Shown: piece after piece, positions 10,801-22,891 of the stretch
How positions within the stretch are numbered: the first letter of the stretch is position 1
How the letters are laid out: each line of letters starts with the position of its first letter
Source of the DNA: Plicaturopsis crispa FD-325 SS-3
Lineage: Eukaryota; Basidiomycota; Agaricomycetes; Amylocorticiales; Amylocorticiaceae
Length of the DNA stretch: 64,000 nt
Reading direction: 5' to 3'
Assembly: GCA_000827205.1 (NCBI GenBank)
Contig: KN832564.1
Location: 662,579 to 726,578 of the forward strand
Translations under genes and position numbers: made by a program
Notes under the pieces: model-generated
The model's input: the letters and a program-made list of their open reading frames with translations, nothing else
What the model was told of the DNA's origin: nothing
The model's database searches: none

Positions 10801-13800
10801 GGCAGTCTACTCGCGCAAGGAGGACACACCTGAGGGTGAGCCCTTTCTCGCCTACTTCCGTTCGATCGCCAGCGTCGAACAGCGTTAAATCTCTTTCGAG
10901 GCCACACTGGTGCAATACTGTACGGAAGATTAGTTACTGTAGCAAGGGGTTTGTGGAATCGCCGAACCTTTCTTGTAGCGTGCCTCATCATACGCGCTTC
11001 CGAAAAGAATGTTTTCCTATTCATACAAATCAGCCTCACGACCCTGCGTGAGCATTGCAAACTCGATTGGCTCACCTTGATAGTGTCGTTTTGTACCCAT
11101 GATTCTTGTGCAGCATAAGCTACACCACCTGATCGCGGTAGGTGGTACCAGGACGTAGGTCCCGAGGGAATGAGATGCAGCTCGCCTGCAAATGCAGTCA
11201 ACATCAGCAAATTAATCCTATCAGATTACCCACCGAGTAAAGCCATCAACATCGTCGTTTTGCCGTTTCCCGTGGGCCCTGTAATAAGATTGATGCAGCC
11301 ATGCCTGAATAGGACCTCTTGATCGACGCGCAGGAGGAAGTCTCGCTGTGATTGCGCCTGGGGACTCGCAGTATTGATGGACCAAGAAAAAACGGCGTCA
11401 CGAAAGCCGATCCTGTCGTCGCTCGTCCCGGCGTCCTCTACAAATAGTCCAACGGCAGCTTCATCGGGCGTGGTGAAGGCATCGAGGAGTTCGGTCTGTG
11501 TGCGCGTTAATCAGTATGCAGTAGACTTGCAGTGTTAGGACATACTCACGTCGAACAGAAATTCCTCCAGTCGATCCAGAGAGACTTTGCCTGAATGGAT
11601 ACCGTGATCAGAATGGGTCAAGAAGGCTTGCGTTTTTTGGCACCTTGAAGGGCATTGGAAACCAATGAGAAGACCATGCCCAACTGTTCACGAAGAATGT
11701 CGAACACTGCACAGAGATGTAAGTAGCGGAAATTATGCTGAGGAAATCGACCAACCAGCCATCGACGAGAACACAATGGAAGCTAATTTGAGCTGTATGA
11801 GCAAGTACTTAGGGATAATGATATTCAGACATACCAGTAAGATCCTGCTTCATGACGACGGTCTAGATAGAACTGAGTATATAATAGACGAGTTTAGAGA
11901 AATGGCGACGCACATATGTAGCGTACGAGGAAACCATAGTCACCACTGGGATCAAAAAGCTATGTACTTGCGGTCAGTGAATGAGGAGAGTCGAGCCTTG
12001 AGAAACTTACTTGAGAATTCCGTACGACATCTCTAACACCTGTCGCTTCCACAGCCAAACCAGCTCGTCGTTGCGCACCTCGTCTATCTTGGCTGCTATT
12101 TTGGACTCCCAGCCAAATAGCTTGACCATACGAACGACGCTTATGGACTCGGTCACCGTCTGAACTCGGGCATCCGTCTAAACGAACTATTGTCAAAAAA
12201 CACGGATAGAATGGTGAAGATCATTTGACTATTTGACCTTTTTCATCCGCGTATTCTGGGTGCTAAGGATGAATTTGGCAACGTATCCAGGCACGGGGAA
12301 CAGAAGACCCATGGCAGCTATACCTACGAAAGCACTATAATCGGATAACAAATTGTGAGTTTCCAACCTTTACGCCAAGCGTATCTAGCCACGCACCTCC
12401 ATCCTAGGATGTTGTACAAAAACCAGGTGCAAAGAGAGACCTGGAGGGGCATATATACGACTGGAACGAACAGGTTAGTATTTGGCTAGGGATATCGGCA
12501 TACACAGTGCCACGTACCTATGAATAGGAAGTCTCGAGACTCGAGAAGATTTTGGAGGTCCGTTGACACAAGGTTATTGATTTTTCCAATGATATTATCA
12601 GTGCTGACCGGCTCTTCCACCTTGGCGGAATCGGTCGCAGTGTCGAGGGAGTCCCCGGCAGGCGTCTGCTTTCCCTTGTTTGCCGCGGGAAGACCGCTCG
12701 TTGAACTCGCCCTCAACGTTTCATCGCCGCTGCCCGTTCCGTCCTCAGTGCTGGCATTGGCGATCGATGAGCTGTCCGGGGTGATGACTGCAGGGGCGTC
12801 AGCCGCACTTGAGGTCGAGTCGGGAGTCTCTGCTTTGAGGCGGATGCGGAGGGCGTGCTCGAATACTAACTGTGTGATGATGGCTTGTGCGCGGACGGCC
12901 GTTCTCGTCTACAACTGGCCATGAGTTATGCGTCAAGACCCACGTGCGAAAAGACTTACAGTAAGATATATGTAGGACTGGTATGCGAAGGAGCTGATCA
13001 ATGGGCCAAGGAACAGCCAGACAACCCAAACCCAAGGCCGAACAGCCGCGGAATCGTGTTCTTCGGTTTCAAGATAACTTCAATTGCTTGTTAGTTGATA
13101 GAAAACTTAAAACATGGACAGCTAAGCACGGTTTACCGTAAGAGTCTATTGATACCCATCGGACTGGCCAAACCGGCCAAGACTTTGATCGTTAGCATTA
13201 TTGCTAGAATGGTATATTCCTTGCCTAAGAGTCCATGTTGGGAGGTCTCGAGCGGTGAGGACAGAGAAAATCGCTTACGGAAAACCCTCAGAAGGCCCCA
13301 GAACAAGTGACCTCGTCTATGTCCCGAGCTGAAAGGATCGAGATGCTGAAGTTGCGGTCAGTCCCAAGATCGTTACAACAGACCATCCTCGTACCGGGAA
13401 GCTTGCTGAGACCAGGTTCTTCGCAAAATCTGTATCCGACAGAGGAGGTAACATATCATGGGCGAGATGAGGAATGCGCCGCGCGAGGAAGATGACAGGG
13501 TCCAGGTAACTCCACATCAAGAACGACAGGAGGGATGCTGTTTGTTCGGGGTTCGGGGGAGCGGGTTCCTGTAAGTAGACATATTAGTGCTCAGAATGTG
13601 AGGGGAACGGGGCGAATCTACCTTCGGGTTGTAAGGAACATAAGGGGTAGGGCAGCAGAGAGGAACCGCCACAGCACTTATTGTCAGGAGGATCAACTTT
13701 GCCAATAGCAACCGCCCTTCAGCAATATCCGCTGGCGTCTGAGTAAATGTAGCGAGCGGCCATATGTCCCGGTAGAAATATACCGCCCAAGTCAAGAGAA

Positions 13801-14476
13801 GGAGAAAAACAAGGTGGCGAGAGACACGTCTGCTCCATCTTGGTCTCGCCGAGACGGAAATGAGAGCTAGTAAGGATGCGTATGTCTAACGAATTCGGGT
13901 TTTAAATTGGGATAGCATTCCACACGAGATACGTATGACTCACGTAGCTTATGCATGTAGCAGCGAGAAGCCACTCGCTTTTTTTGAAGACGCGTTTTCC
14001 GTCGCTGTTTTCGTGATGTTGTGTTTCGTCCAAAATTAATGTTGCGAGGGACAAGCACAGTAAGGCGATGCATCCAAGAAAGCGTACGGCCATGAAGGCG
14101 AAGATTGTAGGGCCACCATAATGACCAACGTGCTCCTTCGCCGTGGCGAAGAGTCCAGTTTCGGTTCGTATCCTCGGGGTATAGTCGTAGATATCGTCTT
14201 CGACGATTTCTCGCTTAGGCGGGGAGATAAATGCCAATAATTTTTGGGCCGGCTTTGACGTGACAATCAACTGCGAGAGGACAAGTATAGCTGACGCTCC
14301 TGCGACGTACGCTGGAAAAACCAACGAATTTGTCCAGAACCTAGCGCGAACGCGTAAACAGTGTGAGCATAGTGTTCCGTGCATCAGCGTGTAGCACTAG
14401 CTTACTCGCGAGTAGGGCTCCTGGATGAGGCAGGCCAAAATTCGCTGAGAACGACCTGCGGACTGTCCGAGTCCAT
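7837..14476 (-). CDS. ABCC-type (MRP/YOR1-like) full-length ABC transporter
   Basis: Multidrug-resistance-type exporter with order TMD0, TMD1, NBD1, TMD2, NBD2, split into many small exons (roughly two dozen). I chose the ATG at 14476 because its short exon ([16 protein letters not shown]) splices in frame into the first membrane exon at 14340; an upstream ATG at 14544 lies in another frame. TMD0 covers about 14340-13520. TMD1 carries the ABCC hallmark [13 protein letters not shown] near 12120 and a polar linker near 12490-12850. NBD1 has Walker [10 protein letters not shown] (about 11270), FSGGQKAR and IILLDDV (about 10700-10780). NBD2 has Walker [10 protein letters not shown] (about 8740), LSVGQRQ and LLILDEATSAID (about 8230-8380). 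NBD1 has Asp where the catalytic Glu would be, a known ABCC asymmetry. Cargo is unknown. Confidence 0.88.
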
Positions 14477-15193
14477 GGTCGGAACCTGGAAAGTTTGGCT
14501 TGTAAGCTCAGCAGACTACTGACTATCAAAACCGTGCGTCCCATGTACTTTATAACGAAAACAACTCAGACGGAGCCGCCGACGCGTGAGATAGATGGGA
14601 CCTAGCAGTCCATGCGGTTCGACAGGGTTGAGTCATTTCACGGCTCCGGGGTACGATTTGATAGATTTGGTTTGATATCTGTATCCGAGTGCTTTGGCCA
14701 AATGCTTGCGCTTATAATTAGCACTTAGTACTTAGCGAGCAGTGAACATAAGTAAGTACTTACTTTGATGGGCTTTCCAGCACGAGGAGAAGCAAATGAG
14801 AAGACGCCGCCGCGAGCGTGGAACGAAGTGAAAAACATGCAAGTTGATGTATACATGTAGCGAACTTGTAGCGAAAAGTTTCAAAAGTAGGTGACTTCTC
14901 GAGACTCTCAAGCATTCATAAACGGTTCAAAGCAGTTCAAAAAAAAGCGAGCTGTATGACTGCTGTATCAAAATATGGGAGCCGTCGCGTAGCGTCGCGT
15001 CACTTCGGGAGTATTTGCCGCTTCCTAATTTGTCGATCAAGGAAGTATTCCATCGCCCTCGAGGATCGCAACCTTGAAGGGCGCTACCGGACCTATCGCT
15101 TTGCTGGCTCCTTGAAGTGTCCTGCTCTCTCTGACCGGCATGCACCGCTTGTGGTCCGAGCTCAATAACAAAGTAATTATTAAAATATATATA
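14477..15193. other. Intergenic stretch
   Basis: Upstream region of the ABC transporter and downstream region of the OYE gene. No gene-like frame; several short GTACTTA-like repeats around 14730-14770 are the only pattern I noticed. Confidence 0.45.
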
Positions 15194-16686
15194 TCATGTA
15201 GCCGCTGGATAGTCGTTGTAGCCCTCGTGCCCCGACGCGAACAGCGTCTGAAAGTTGACTTGGTTGTCCAGCGGAATTCCCTTCTCTATGCGCCGCGCAA
15301 GGTCCGGGTGCGCAATCCACAGCCATCCAAACACCGCTCCGTCTATTTTTCCCGCCTCAATCAGCGCGGCACCGTCCTCCGGGGTGAGGCCCCCGTTCAG
15401 GAAGAACTTCGTGGAGGTCATGAGCGGCTTGTACGTCTCAACAAAGTCGTGGTCTGTGGAGGGCCCGCGGGCCTGGACGTCCACGGTCTGCTGCAGCCGC
15501 ATGAAGCAGGCGTACGCGAGCCCGAGCTTCTGCGCCTCGGTCACGAAGTAGCTGTACGTGTCGACCGTCTCCTGCAGTGGCATTCTGGGTGGGAGCAATG
15601 TCAGCTACCGCACAGACGTCAATGAAGATTGAAGGATGACTGACCCTACGTCGTTGTATCCTGCTGCTGGGCTCAGTTTGACGCCGACGCGGTCTGGGCC
15701 GAACACGCCGACGAGCTCTTTGATGATCTCGAGCCCGAACCTGGCGCGGTTGGGAACGGACCCACCCCACGCGTCCGTGCGGATGTTCGAGTTGGTGTCA
15801 AGGAATTGATGCACAAGGTATCCGTTGGCGCCGTGGACTGGGGGAAATATTGGGGTTGAGTAACTGATGGTAAATCAGTGCATTCCAGTCAGACTCACCC
15901 TCAACACCGTCGAAGCCGGCTTCCTTCGCGTTGATTCCGGCTTTCTTGAAGGCTTCTACGAGGACGGAAGGATCCTCGATTGCTGTAGGCTACACAGAGA
16001 GTAACGTCAGTGAAGTGACAATTTTATCTAGGGTGAGGACAATTTACCGTTACATATCCTGGGGAGCCTGGTAGGAACCGGAATTTTCCACCGCTAGCTG
16101 CTACAGCGGAGGGTGCGTAGACGGGCTGTTCGAGCATGATTATCAGTTACGACGAGCTACGCGAACAGAAATTTGGGAACTCACAGTACCCGACGCTTTC
16201 TGCTCCGGTGCATCGGGATGGCACAATCTACCGACTACATCTCACACATAAGATCTTTGCAACAACTAAACGCGGGGAGAGATTCTACGTACCGTGCCAG
16301 AGTTGTGCAAAGATGTGGCCGCCTTCAGCGTGAACGGCATCTGTTATCTTCTTCCACGCTACAACATGTTCCTCGCCCCATATGCCCGGGGCATTCTCCC
16401 ATTGTGTCCTGTAAAATATATACGAATTTGATAAGCCAGCCAGTAAAAAAATCGCAGACGACGAGGAAGTTACGAACCCCTGCTGCGTGACGAGTGTGCC
16501 CTCACTGATGATAAGGCCTGCACCCCCTCGTGCGCGTTGTCTGTAATGCTCAAGATTGTATTCGTTGGGAACGTTGGTCGGCGTCGAGCGGGAGCGCGTC
16601 AGCGGGGACATGATAACGCGATTGCGGAGTGTCAGGGACCCCATTTCGAGGGGCTTGAACAGCGCGGAGACAGTACTAGCGGCCAT
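15194..16686 (-). CDS. Old Yellow Enzyme family FMN oxidoreductase
   Basis: NAD(P)H:flavin-dependent ene-reductase of the OYE/OPR family, a TIM barrel of about 370 residues in roughly seven exons. The start MAASTVSALFKPLEMG matches the family N-terminus, so I prefer 16686 over in-frame upstream codons. Landmarks: RVIMSPLTRSRS, GLIISEGT, then FAQLWH joined to VGRLCHPDAPEQ across an intron; the substrate-binding pair is in VEVHGANGY (H and N); the barrel closes with FLNGGLTPEDG. The late phosphate-binding stretch, FGR in classical OYEs, reads FGWLWIAHPDL here. The partner DUF6593 gene is divergent, 600 bp away. The family reduces activated alkenes and some members act in secondary metabolism; nothing nearby fixes the role. 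Confidence 0.88.
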
Positions 16687-17285
16687 GGCGAATGTGATAG
16701 GGAAACGGAGGGGAAAGGGGGGGGGGTTGAATGGCATGAAGTGTGCAGTTTCCTGGCTTTTAACCGTGCGGGCTGCAGCCCTGAGTTCGGATCTGTGGCC
16801 CAAGGAGATTTTGGGGCGATCATGCATATGTATTGCCATTGCTACAACGATGAATAGAATGGAATCAGCCGGGCAACAAAACAAACACATCCAGGGTGTA
16901 CGCGGGGCAGTGACCCACCGTGAACTCCGGGCACGTACCACCCTAAGTATATCTCCCGGAATTATCGTGCGCGGCCAAACGTCACTACTGCGTAGCTAAG
17001 GAGTCTCCTTTGGGACTCTGGCCTGGCGAGAGCGGCGACCCACTTCATGCCTTGATTGTACGATTTATATGAACGGAGCATGGTAGGCGATGGGAGAGAA
17101 AGAAAAGAATAGTTTAGGATTTTGCCACCGATGATTTCCGAGCCGCCTTTGCGACGCAGTGCCACGCGAGCGAGAGAACGCCCTGAACTGCAAGAAGTCT
17201 ACACTTCTCAGAACTTCGCCGAGTACTTCCACTTCTCTTCTACACAGTACACATTACGCAGATTCTTTACATACTGAAGCGTGCC
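16687..17285. other. Divergent promoter region, OYE / DUF6593
   Basis: Non-coding space between two divergent starts; any frames here are antisense or short. No clear TATA or operator. Confidence 0.45.
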
Positions 17286-17916
17286 ATGGAATTGACGGTG
17301 CTCAAACACGACACCCGCAACACCACCATCACGGACGCAGAGGGCAAGCCACTCTACCGAGTCAGCACGCCGTCGATCAGCCTGAAAGCGGTCTACCCCG
17401 ACTCCACCATCTCCAAGGTGGAGGACGGGGAAGACTGCGGGTTCGCGACCATCCGGTGGCACTCCTTGACGAAACCTGCTGCGGTGACGATTCGCGGACA
17501 ACGCGTGCAGATGCACCGTAGTCACCTGTTGAGCCCGTGAGTAGTTGTTATACTTGGTTCCACGGGCGTACTTTGCTAATAGTATGTTGAAGGTCCGAGA
17601 TATTCATGGCCTCCGATGGGGGGATGTACAAATGGAAGATCGGTCTCGACTACAAGGTGCCCAAGGTTCGCATCCTCGTCCTCCATCCATCTCTCATGAG
17701 CCTACGCTGATGTGTCCGATCTCGACACAGCTAGTGCGACACGACGACTCGAAGGCGGTCATCGCCACCTACAGTGGGGCCCCGAACGTATTCTCCAAGC
17801 GCCCCGCGGTGCTGAGCGTCACCCCGGAGGGCATCCCCATTCTGGACGATATTATAACGACGTTTATTTACATGGAAACTAACAGGAAAGATAATCAAGG
17901 GACTGGGTCAGCTTGA
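17286..17916 (+). CDS. DUF6593 domain protein
   Basis: Small basidiomycete-specific protein of unknown function, 169 residues in three exons (17286-17536, 17593-17665, 17731-17916). The family pattern is clear: a beta-rich start (TTITDAEGKPLYRVSTP), then AEIEWH-like text (FATIRWHSL), a short GGMYKWKIG core after the first intron, and the closing LDDIITTFIYMETNR. No signal peptide or membrane span. Such proteins often occur as lineage-specific copies in Agaricomycetes; no function should be assigned. Confidence 0.8.
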
Positions 17917-18653
17917 GGCGGAGGTGCGTAGGTGCGTATTGGTATCGGATCGCGTTTGACGATGCATTCTTACAGGCCGTGGCTTGCTTCAATCATGTAC
18001 ACCATGTAAGTGTACACACACTACGGATTCTATCTCAGCCACGACCTGCATCCAGTATGTGGGTAATGCGTATGAGGCTATGAGCCCGGCTTTCACGGAC
18101 GCCTGAAGTGCTTGTGCTATTCGACGCCCGGATTGCGTTATACTGATAATAATATTCCATCCCTTGCACCTGAATCAACCGGATTGGACGACACGCCGCA
18201 AGGTGGCGAGCTTGCGACCGGGTGGTATCGAGAGCCTGCGACCGGGAGGTATCGATCTCTCAGGGATTCGCCGTATCTTTCCAGGGATGCCGACGTCTCG
18301 GGCTGAGGTCAGACATCATTGGTCAAAGTACATTGTATTCCCTGGTCTTATCTGGCTGGATCGAGTCTGGATGTGCGGTTTGTGCCTTTCCTGACAAAAC
18401 GTTGTGAAAATACTTGTTTGTATTGAGTATCAATTGCATAGACCTGACCTCTGTGTCTTCGCAATGTTACTGGCCCATCCGGACGGTCAATCCAGCAATA
18501 TCGAGTAAAAGGTGGCTTCCAAGCTACTTAAGACGACAGTACTCGTGTGTACAGAGCGCGACGCAACAACCGAATCATTGCCTATGACTGGCCTTCCTGT
18601 AAAACATGAACGAATAATTAACACCACGGCTCATATGGACGAATAAAACAGGT
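17917..18653. other. Intergenic stretch
   Basis: Between a plus-strand and a minus-strand gene that converge. A two-copy imperfect direct repeat (TGCGACCGGGTGGTATCGA type) lies at about 18211-18260. No supported gene. Confidence 0.45.
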
Positions 18654-19876
18654 CACCTGTATAGTAGCCTGAGCGTTAAGCCTTTCCTGTTTCCTGTAGG
18701 GTCGCGTTCGTCATGGTAAACATCCACCACTATGATCAACACGTACATAGCCTTCCGCGCTTTGCGCCTCTCCTCCTTAGCCCGCTTGATCTCAGCGAGC
18801 ACTCTATCCGTCCATTCGATGCACCTATCAGTATCCTACGCGAGCATCAATGGGCGTCAAAGTCCTGACAAGTACACATGAACTCACCTGCGCGTACTGT
18901 ATCATATAGGCTTTGCGCTGCGCGATATATTGGTCCCGGTCGGGCACCGTCCTCATATCTCTGAAAACGCCGTGCATATCGCTGTAGCGCCGCCACTGGT
19001 AGAAACGCAGGCGTCTGCCCTTGCCCACTGACGAGATAAGTATTAGGAGTCGTCGTCTATGCGTACATGCAGAACGAGAACGGTATTACTCACCGGAGCA
19101 GTTGGCCGCAGGCACCAGATCAGCGAGACAGGTGCCGTTCCATAGGGGGAGCTTCGACATGGAGTCGTTATCCGATACCCTGTCCGTATGATGGTTTAGC
19201 TATTGTTCGGGCGTCTTATGAGATTAGTAGTGCGCACATGGGCTCTCTGCAGGATGAACACAATCTGGTCCGGAACGCCCACAGGATACTCATCGGGCCT
19301 TCGATATCGGTATCAAGACACTCCTGTAGGTGAGATGCAGTGTAAAGAATAGAGTCGCGCGTGATCCATGTGAGTCGCGACCTACATGACAATGAGTAGA
19401 GAAAGCGATATTCGCAAACTGGGGTTCGTTAAGGTCGGAGGGACAGTCTGGCATGCCCGGAACATTGGATAGTGCTTGTTTCCAGATAGCTCTAGCGGAG
19501 CGGTGCATCAAGATCGCACGTAACGACTTTGTGCAGCGAGCTAGGTGGAGGAGGTCCAGAGGGTGGAGGTGACCGAATACCTGAAGACAGGTTTTAGTCA
19601 TCGCTACTAATGGCTAAGTGTAGATCGTACCTCTAACAGAATATCTAATGGCATCTTCAACAACCTTCTAAGAGTTCCTCCATTCTCCACCGCGCACGCT
19701 TCGCGTGTCGTAGGAGCCCCCGCAGTCGAAGGACTGCCAGTAGCAGCCGTACGCTTCTGGAACTTTGGGTCTGGCGCCGCTTTCGTGTCATGATGCTCTG
19801 GGGCGCCTCGCCTAGATGTGCCACTTATATTTTCTCTGGTTTCCTTGCGCAACCTGGCTGAACGGCGAGCAGACAT
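18654..19876 (-). CDS. F-box protein (polypore-type family), copy 1
   Basis: Likely substrate adaptor of an SCF ubiquitin ligase. A basic N-terminus (MSARRSARLRKE) leads into the F-box, MPLDILLE joined across an intron to VFGHLHPLDLLHLARCTK, followed by a family block with WKQALSNVPGMPDCP and CPSDLNEPQFANIAFSTHCH. The next exons give ILWAFRTRLCSSC (a CxxC pair), WNGTCLADLVPAANCSG, a basic VGKGRRLRFYQWRRY segment, and a helical DRCIEWTDRVLAEIKRAK tail. This architecture matches the copy at 30206-31196 exon by exon. The last exon may end at 18654 or splice once more at a GTACGT just after RKARKAM, so the C-terminus is uncertain. Confidence 0.7.
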
Positions 19877-20401
19877 GAGAGTCGAGAACGAGCTGGCGCC
19901 GCGGCCGTTACCATCGCATTAATGCAATCCAGATTAGGCAAGTATCGTCGTCGGGACCACGTGGGCTGATGCTCGCTCACGATTCACGAAGACCTCAACC
20001 TCTTCTTTACTGGTATCCCAGGGCAGCTCTAAGTATGTACATCACTCATCCTTGACGCTCCAAAGTCTCAAACGTTCAAAGGTCTGAAGACCTGAGAAGT
20101 GGTACATTTCGGAGGATCCTTATTTTGGCTATCGAAATCAGGCAAGTCCAACGATTGCCTCATGCGAGCGGCATTCTGGCTGGTATCATGCACTTACCAC
20201 TCGATAGGTATTGCGATTCAGATCAACGGCCGAATCACGCTCTCAGAGATATACACATTCGCGGATTTACTGGGACCCAAAGCACGAGCTTGGGGGGCTG
20301 ACACCATAACCTGGTAGCAGTTGAAGTGCGTAACTCAGTCAGAAGAGATCCGGCATATCTCTTATCTGAATTTCATTAGCAACATACAGCGGAGACTGGA
20401 G
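19877..20401. other. Divergent promoter region between two F-box genes
   Basis: About 525 bp between the minus-strand F-box gene and the plus-strand F-box gene. No gene or clear motif. Confidence 0.45.
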
Positions 20402-21958
20402 ATGTCTAGCACAGGCCATGCAAGGGTACAAGAGCTCGATGCCGAGATGAAAGACGTTGAAGCACAGGAAGACGTGCTTGGCAACGAATCAGCTTGCGTT
20501 CCGTCGCATCTCGCTCGTCCGCAAGTAGAGGCCGCGCGTTCCGAAGGTTACCACGCACCCATCGCTTCCCTCCCGCCAGAGCTCCTTTCTCGGATTTTTG
20601 AAGACATCGTGTTCTCTCACAAACCGTCCGAACGCTTCCCAGTTCCTTACCGATTACTTGGGATCTCGAAAAACTGGCGGGACACTGCGCTTGGCACATC
20701 GTCATTGTGGACGTACGTTCATTTAGATGACGCACCGACAATGCTACCATTATTACACCAACATCTGGAGCGTTCTCGAAGGCGTCCTCTCGATGTCTAC
20801 ATGAAAGACATCTCCGAAGCTACACTCAACCGCATGCATCCTTCGATGGAACTATCTCGTTGGCGTCGACTACGTATCCACACGAAAACCAGGACTTCAC
20901 TCTACAACATGCTAGCGCATATATCCGATGCAGAGGCGCCGTTGCTCGAGCTCCTGACCTTGGTTTGCGCATTCGAAAGACTAGAGCGTGTCCCTGACGC
21001 CACCCACTTATTGGAGTGGAATATGGTTGGCGGGGCGCCGCGTTTGGCATATTTGCATCTTGAAGGACTTCCTCCTCGAATATGCATGCTACCCGGCGAG
21101 GTTTTGACGACGTTACATTTCAATAACGGTCGGAACTACGTAGTGCCGTATTCTGACTTTCGCAAAATGTTGACGAGACTTCCTGCTCTAAACACGCTCA
21201 TCCTTGAGGGCTCGATCTGTTGCTTCGATGAGCCCGAAACAGCTCTCGAGGAGTTCGAGCTTCCTTGCCTCACCACCCTGCTCTTTGCCAGTAAAACCAC
21301 TGCAACCTGCAACGTCTCCGACATGGTTCGTGTCATGCGCGCACCTCTTTTGCGACACCTCTACCTGCTTCGACTGGATTACACGGATTTCGAGCGAACA
21401 ATCTTCAATATGTCCGCCGGCTCGAAATTCCCTGCACTGCGCTGCTTAGCGCTCGACCGGGTCTGCGAGTGTCCGGAGCCCGCAACCCGCACCCTCATCA
21501 TCGCGTCGCCCGAAGTGACAGAACTTATCATAGGGGACTGGTACTGGTACACCTGGGAGGAGGTGCAATTACATCGCGATCCAGACCAGCAGGGACCCTC
21601 AGGCTACCTGCACTTCCTAAATATCCTCGCGGTCGCGACAGAGCTCGCACCACAGGACGCGTGGCCGGACCTACATACGATAACAATCGGCGTGCCTGCA
21701 TTGGAGGACCCGTATTGCAACTATTCCGAGTTCGAGACCGAACGTGGCTTTGGGTGTGCCCTGCTGGAATGTCTGCGCGCCAGGCGCAGGGCAAACATGC
21801 CAATCCAGATACTGCGCCTTCATCGCGATATTCTTTGGCGAATATCTTCGCAGAGCCTCACTGCTCTGCAGAACGAGGTTCAAGCTGTGAAGTCTTTTGA
21901 AGGGAAGAGCGTGGCTTGTGATCAGGACTTGAGCCAGAGGCGTTACGTTCAGATCTAG
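20402..21958 (+). CDS. F-box protein with long C-terminal repeat-like region
   Basis: Single-exon gene of 518 residues. An acidic N-terminal helix (about 1-40) is followed by an F-box (about 55-105: ASLPPELLSRIFEDIV, then FPVPYRLLGISKNWRDTAL and LWTYVHLDD) and some 400 residues in an LRR-like rhythm (LRCLALDRV, ALNTLILEGS), as usual for basidiomycete F-box proteins that bind substrate through a C-terminal solenoid. I start at MSSTGHAR (20402) because the aligned paralogue starts at MSSPLAG; an upstream in-frame codon would add 27 residues. A closely related but broken copy lies inverted at 22892-24384. Target unknown. Confidence 0.85.
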   Translation: MSSTGHARVQELDAEMKDVEAQEDVLGNESACVPSHLARPQVEAARSEGYHAPIASLPPELLSRIFEDIVFSHKPSERFPVPYRLLGISKNWRDTALGTSSLWTYVHLDDAPTMLPLLHQHLERSRRRPLDVYMKDISEATLNRMHPSMELSRWRRLRIHTKTRTSLYNMLAHISDAEAPLLELLTLVCAFERLERVPDATHLLEWNMVGGAPRLAYLHLEGLPPRICMLPGEVLTTLHFNNGRNYVVPYSDFRKMLTRLPALNTLILEGSICCFDEPETALEEFELPCLTTLLFASKTTATCNVSDMVRVMRAPLLRHLYLLRLDYTDFERTIFNMSAGSKFPALRCLALDRVCECPEPATRTLIIASPEVTELIIGDWYWYTWEEVQLHRDPDQQGPSGYLHFLNILAVATELAPQDAWPDLHTITIGVPALEDPYCNYSEFETERGFGCALLECLRARRRANMPIQILRLHRDILWRISSQSLTALQNEVQAVKSFEGKSVACDQDLSQRRYVQI

Positions 21959-22891
21959 GTAGTCATACCGTGTTTTTTTTTCCAATTAAAATCTCGCTGT
22001 TAGTATGTCTCACGACACGTCTTGTATATTCCGCAGATTGATAGATGTTATTAGTAACATATGCAGCCCACAAGTAGCCCAGAATATAGCCATCGACCAG
22101 ACGCGCGCGATGGCACTGGACGCGACATGCAAAACGATCGTGGCGCGGAAGTTCACCGTGACGTGGATTCCCTACGTTCCCTGCTCAATTGAACGCTCAT
22201 GTCGTCCGCCCAAGATCCATCCCAATCGCTTATCACGATTTTACCGCAGTGGCGCCGAACGTTTTCGCGTACACGCACGACCGGCAGGCCGAGATCTACA
22301 GTCTCCTGGCCGGGAAGACACCCCGCCCGTCGAGCCGTACCCCGCGCCCTCCGCGCTCTTGGTGGTATACAGCTCCGTCTCGCTCACTTGCGCGTATTGC
22401 GTCGGCGGGGCGCTGCACATGCACGCCGGTGTCCTTGGGCGGGCTCGTGTCGACGTCCTTACAGTACGTATTGGCGGTGTGCGAAGGCGCCTTTTGACCG
22501 CGGAGGCCGTATCACTGCATTAGGCGGCGAGATGGGACGACTCGAGAGCATTTGGTGGGTGGTTTGGGTGTATGTTTCGGGGCGCTGGGATCCGGATGGT
22601 GGTGGTTTGACTTGAGGGAGTGTGCAAAGGCGAGCAGCAAGCTTCTTCAACTTCTTGCTGGAGTCTGGAGCGGTTTGAGATGTTGTCGTGCCGCCTGTCG
22701 CGTCGACGCCACATTCGCAAGGCGCTACTTACGCGTTTCCGGGTAGGATTCATTTACTGCTTGCGACGTGCAATGGAGCGGAGAGTTTTCCAAAAACAAA
22801 ATTGCCATTAGAGCTCGACGGAGTAAATACACTAGCTGCAAGAGTGACGAAGTCAGTATATGCTAGCGCATGAAAGCAAGGTTTGAACTAC
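21959..22891. other. Spacer of the inverted F-box pair, with an unidentified GC-rich segment
   Basis: About 22180-22620 is richer in G and C than its surroundings and all three plus-strand frames stay open for 90-170 codons. Frames switch between coding-like stretches (PNVFAYTHDRQAEIYSLLAGK, then PVEPYPAPSALLVVYSS), which suggests a decayed or spliced gene. I do not recognise a family. Confidence 0.3.

Noticed and set aside
14477-14544. Upstream ATG for the ABC transporter
   Set aside because: Its frame does not join the TMD0 exon; the ATG at 14476 does.
18211-18260. Two-copy direct repeat as a regulatory element
   Set aside because: Only two imperfect copies, no neighbouring promoter; too little to interpret.
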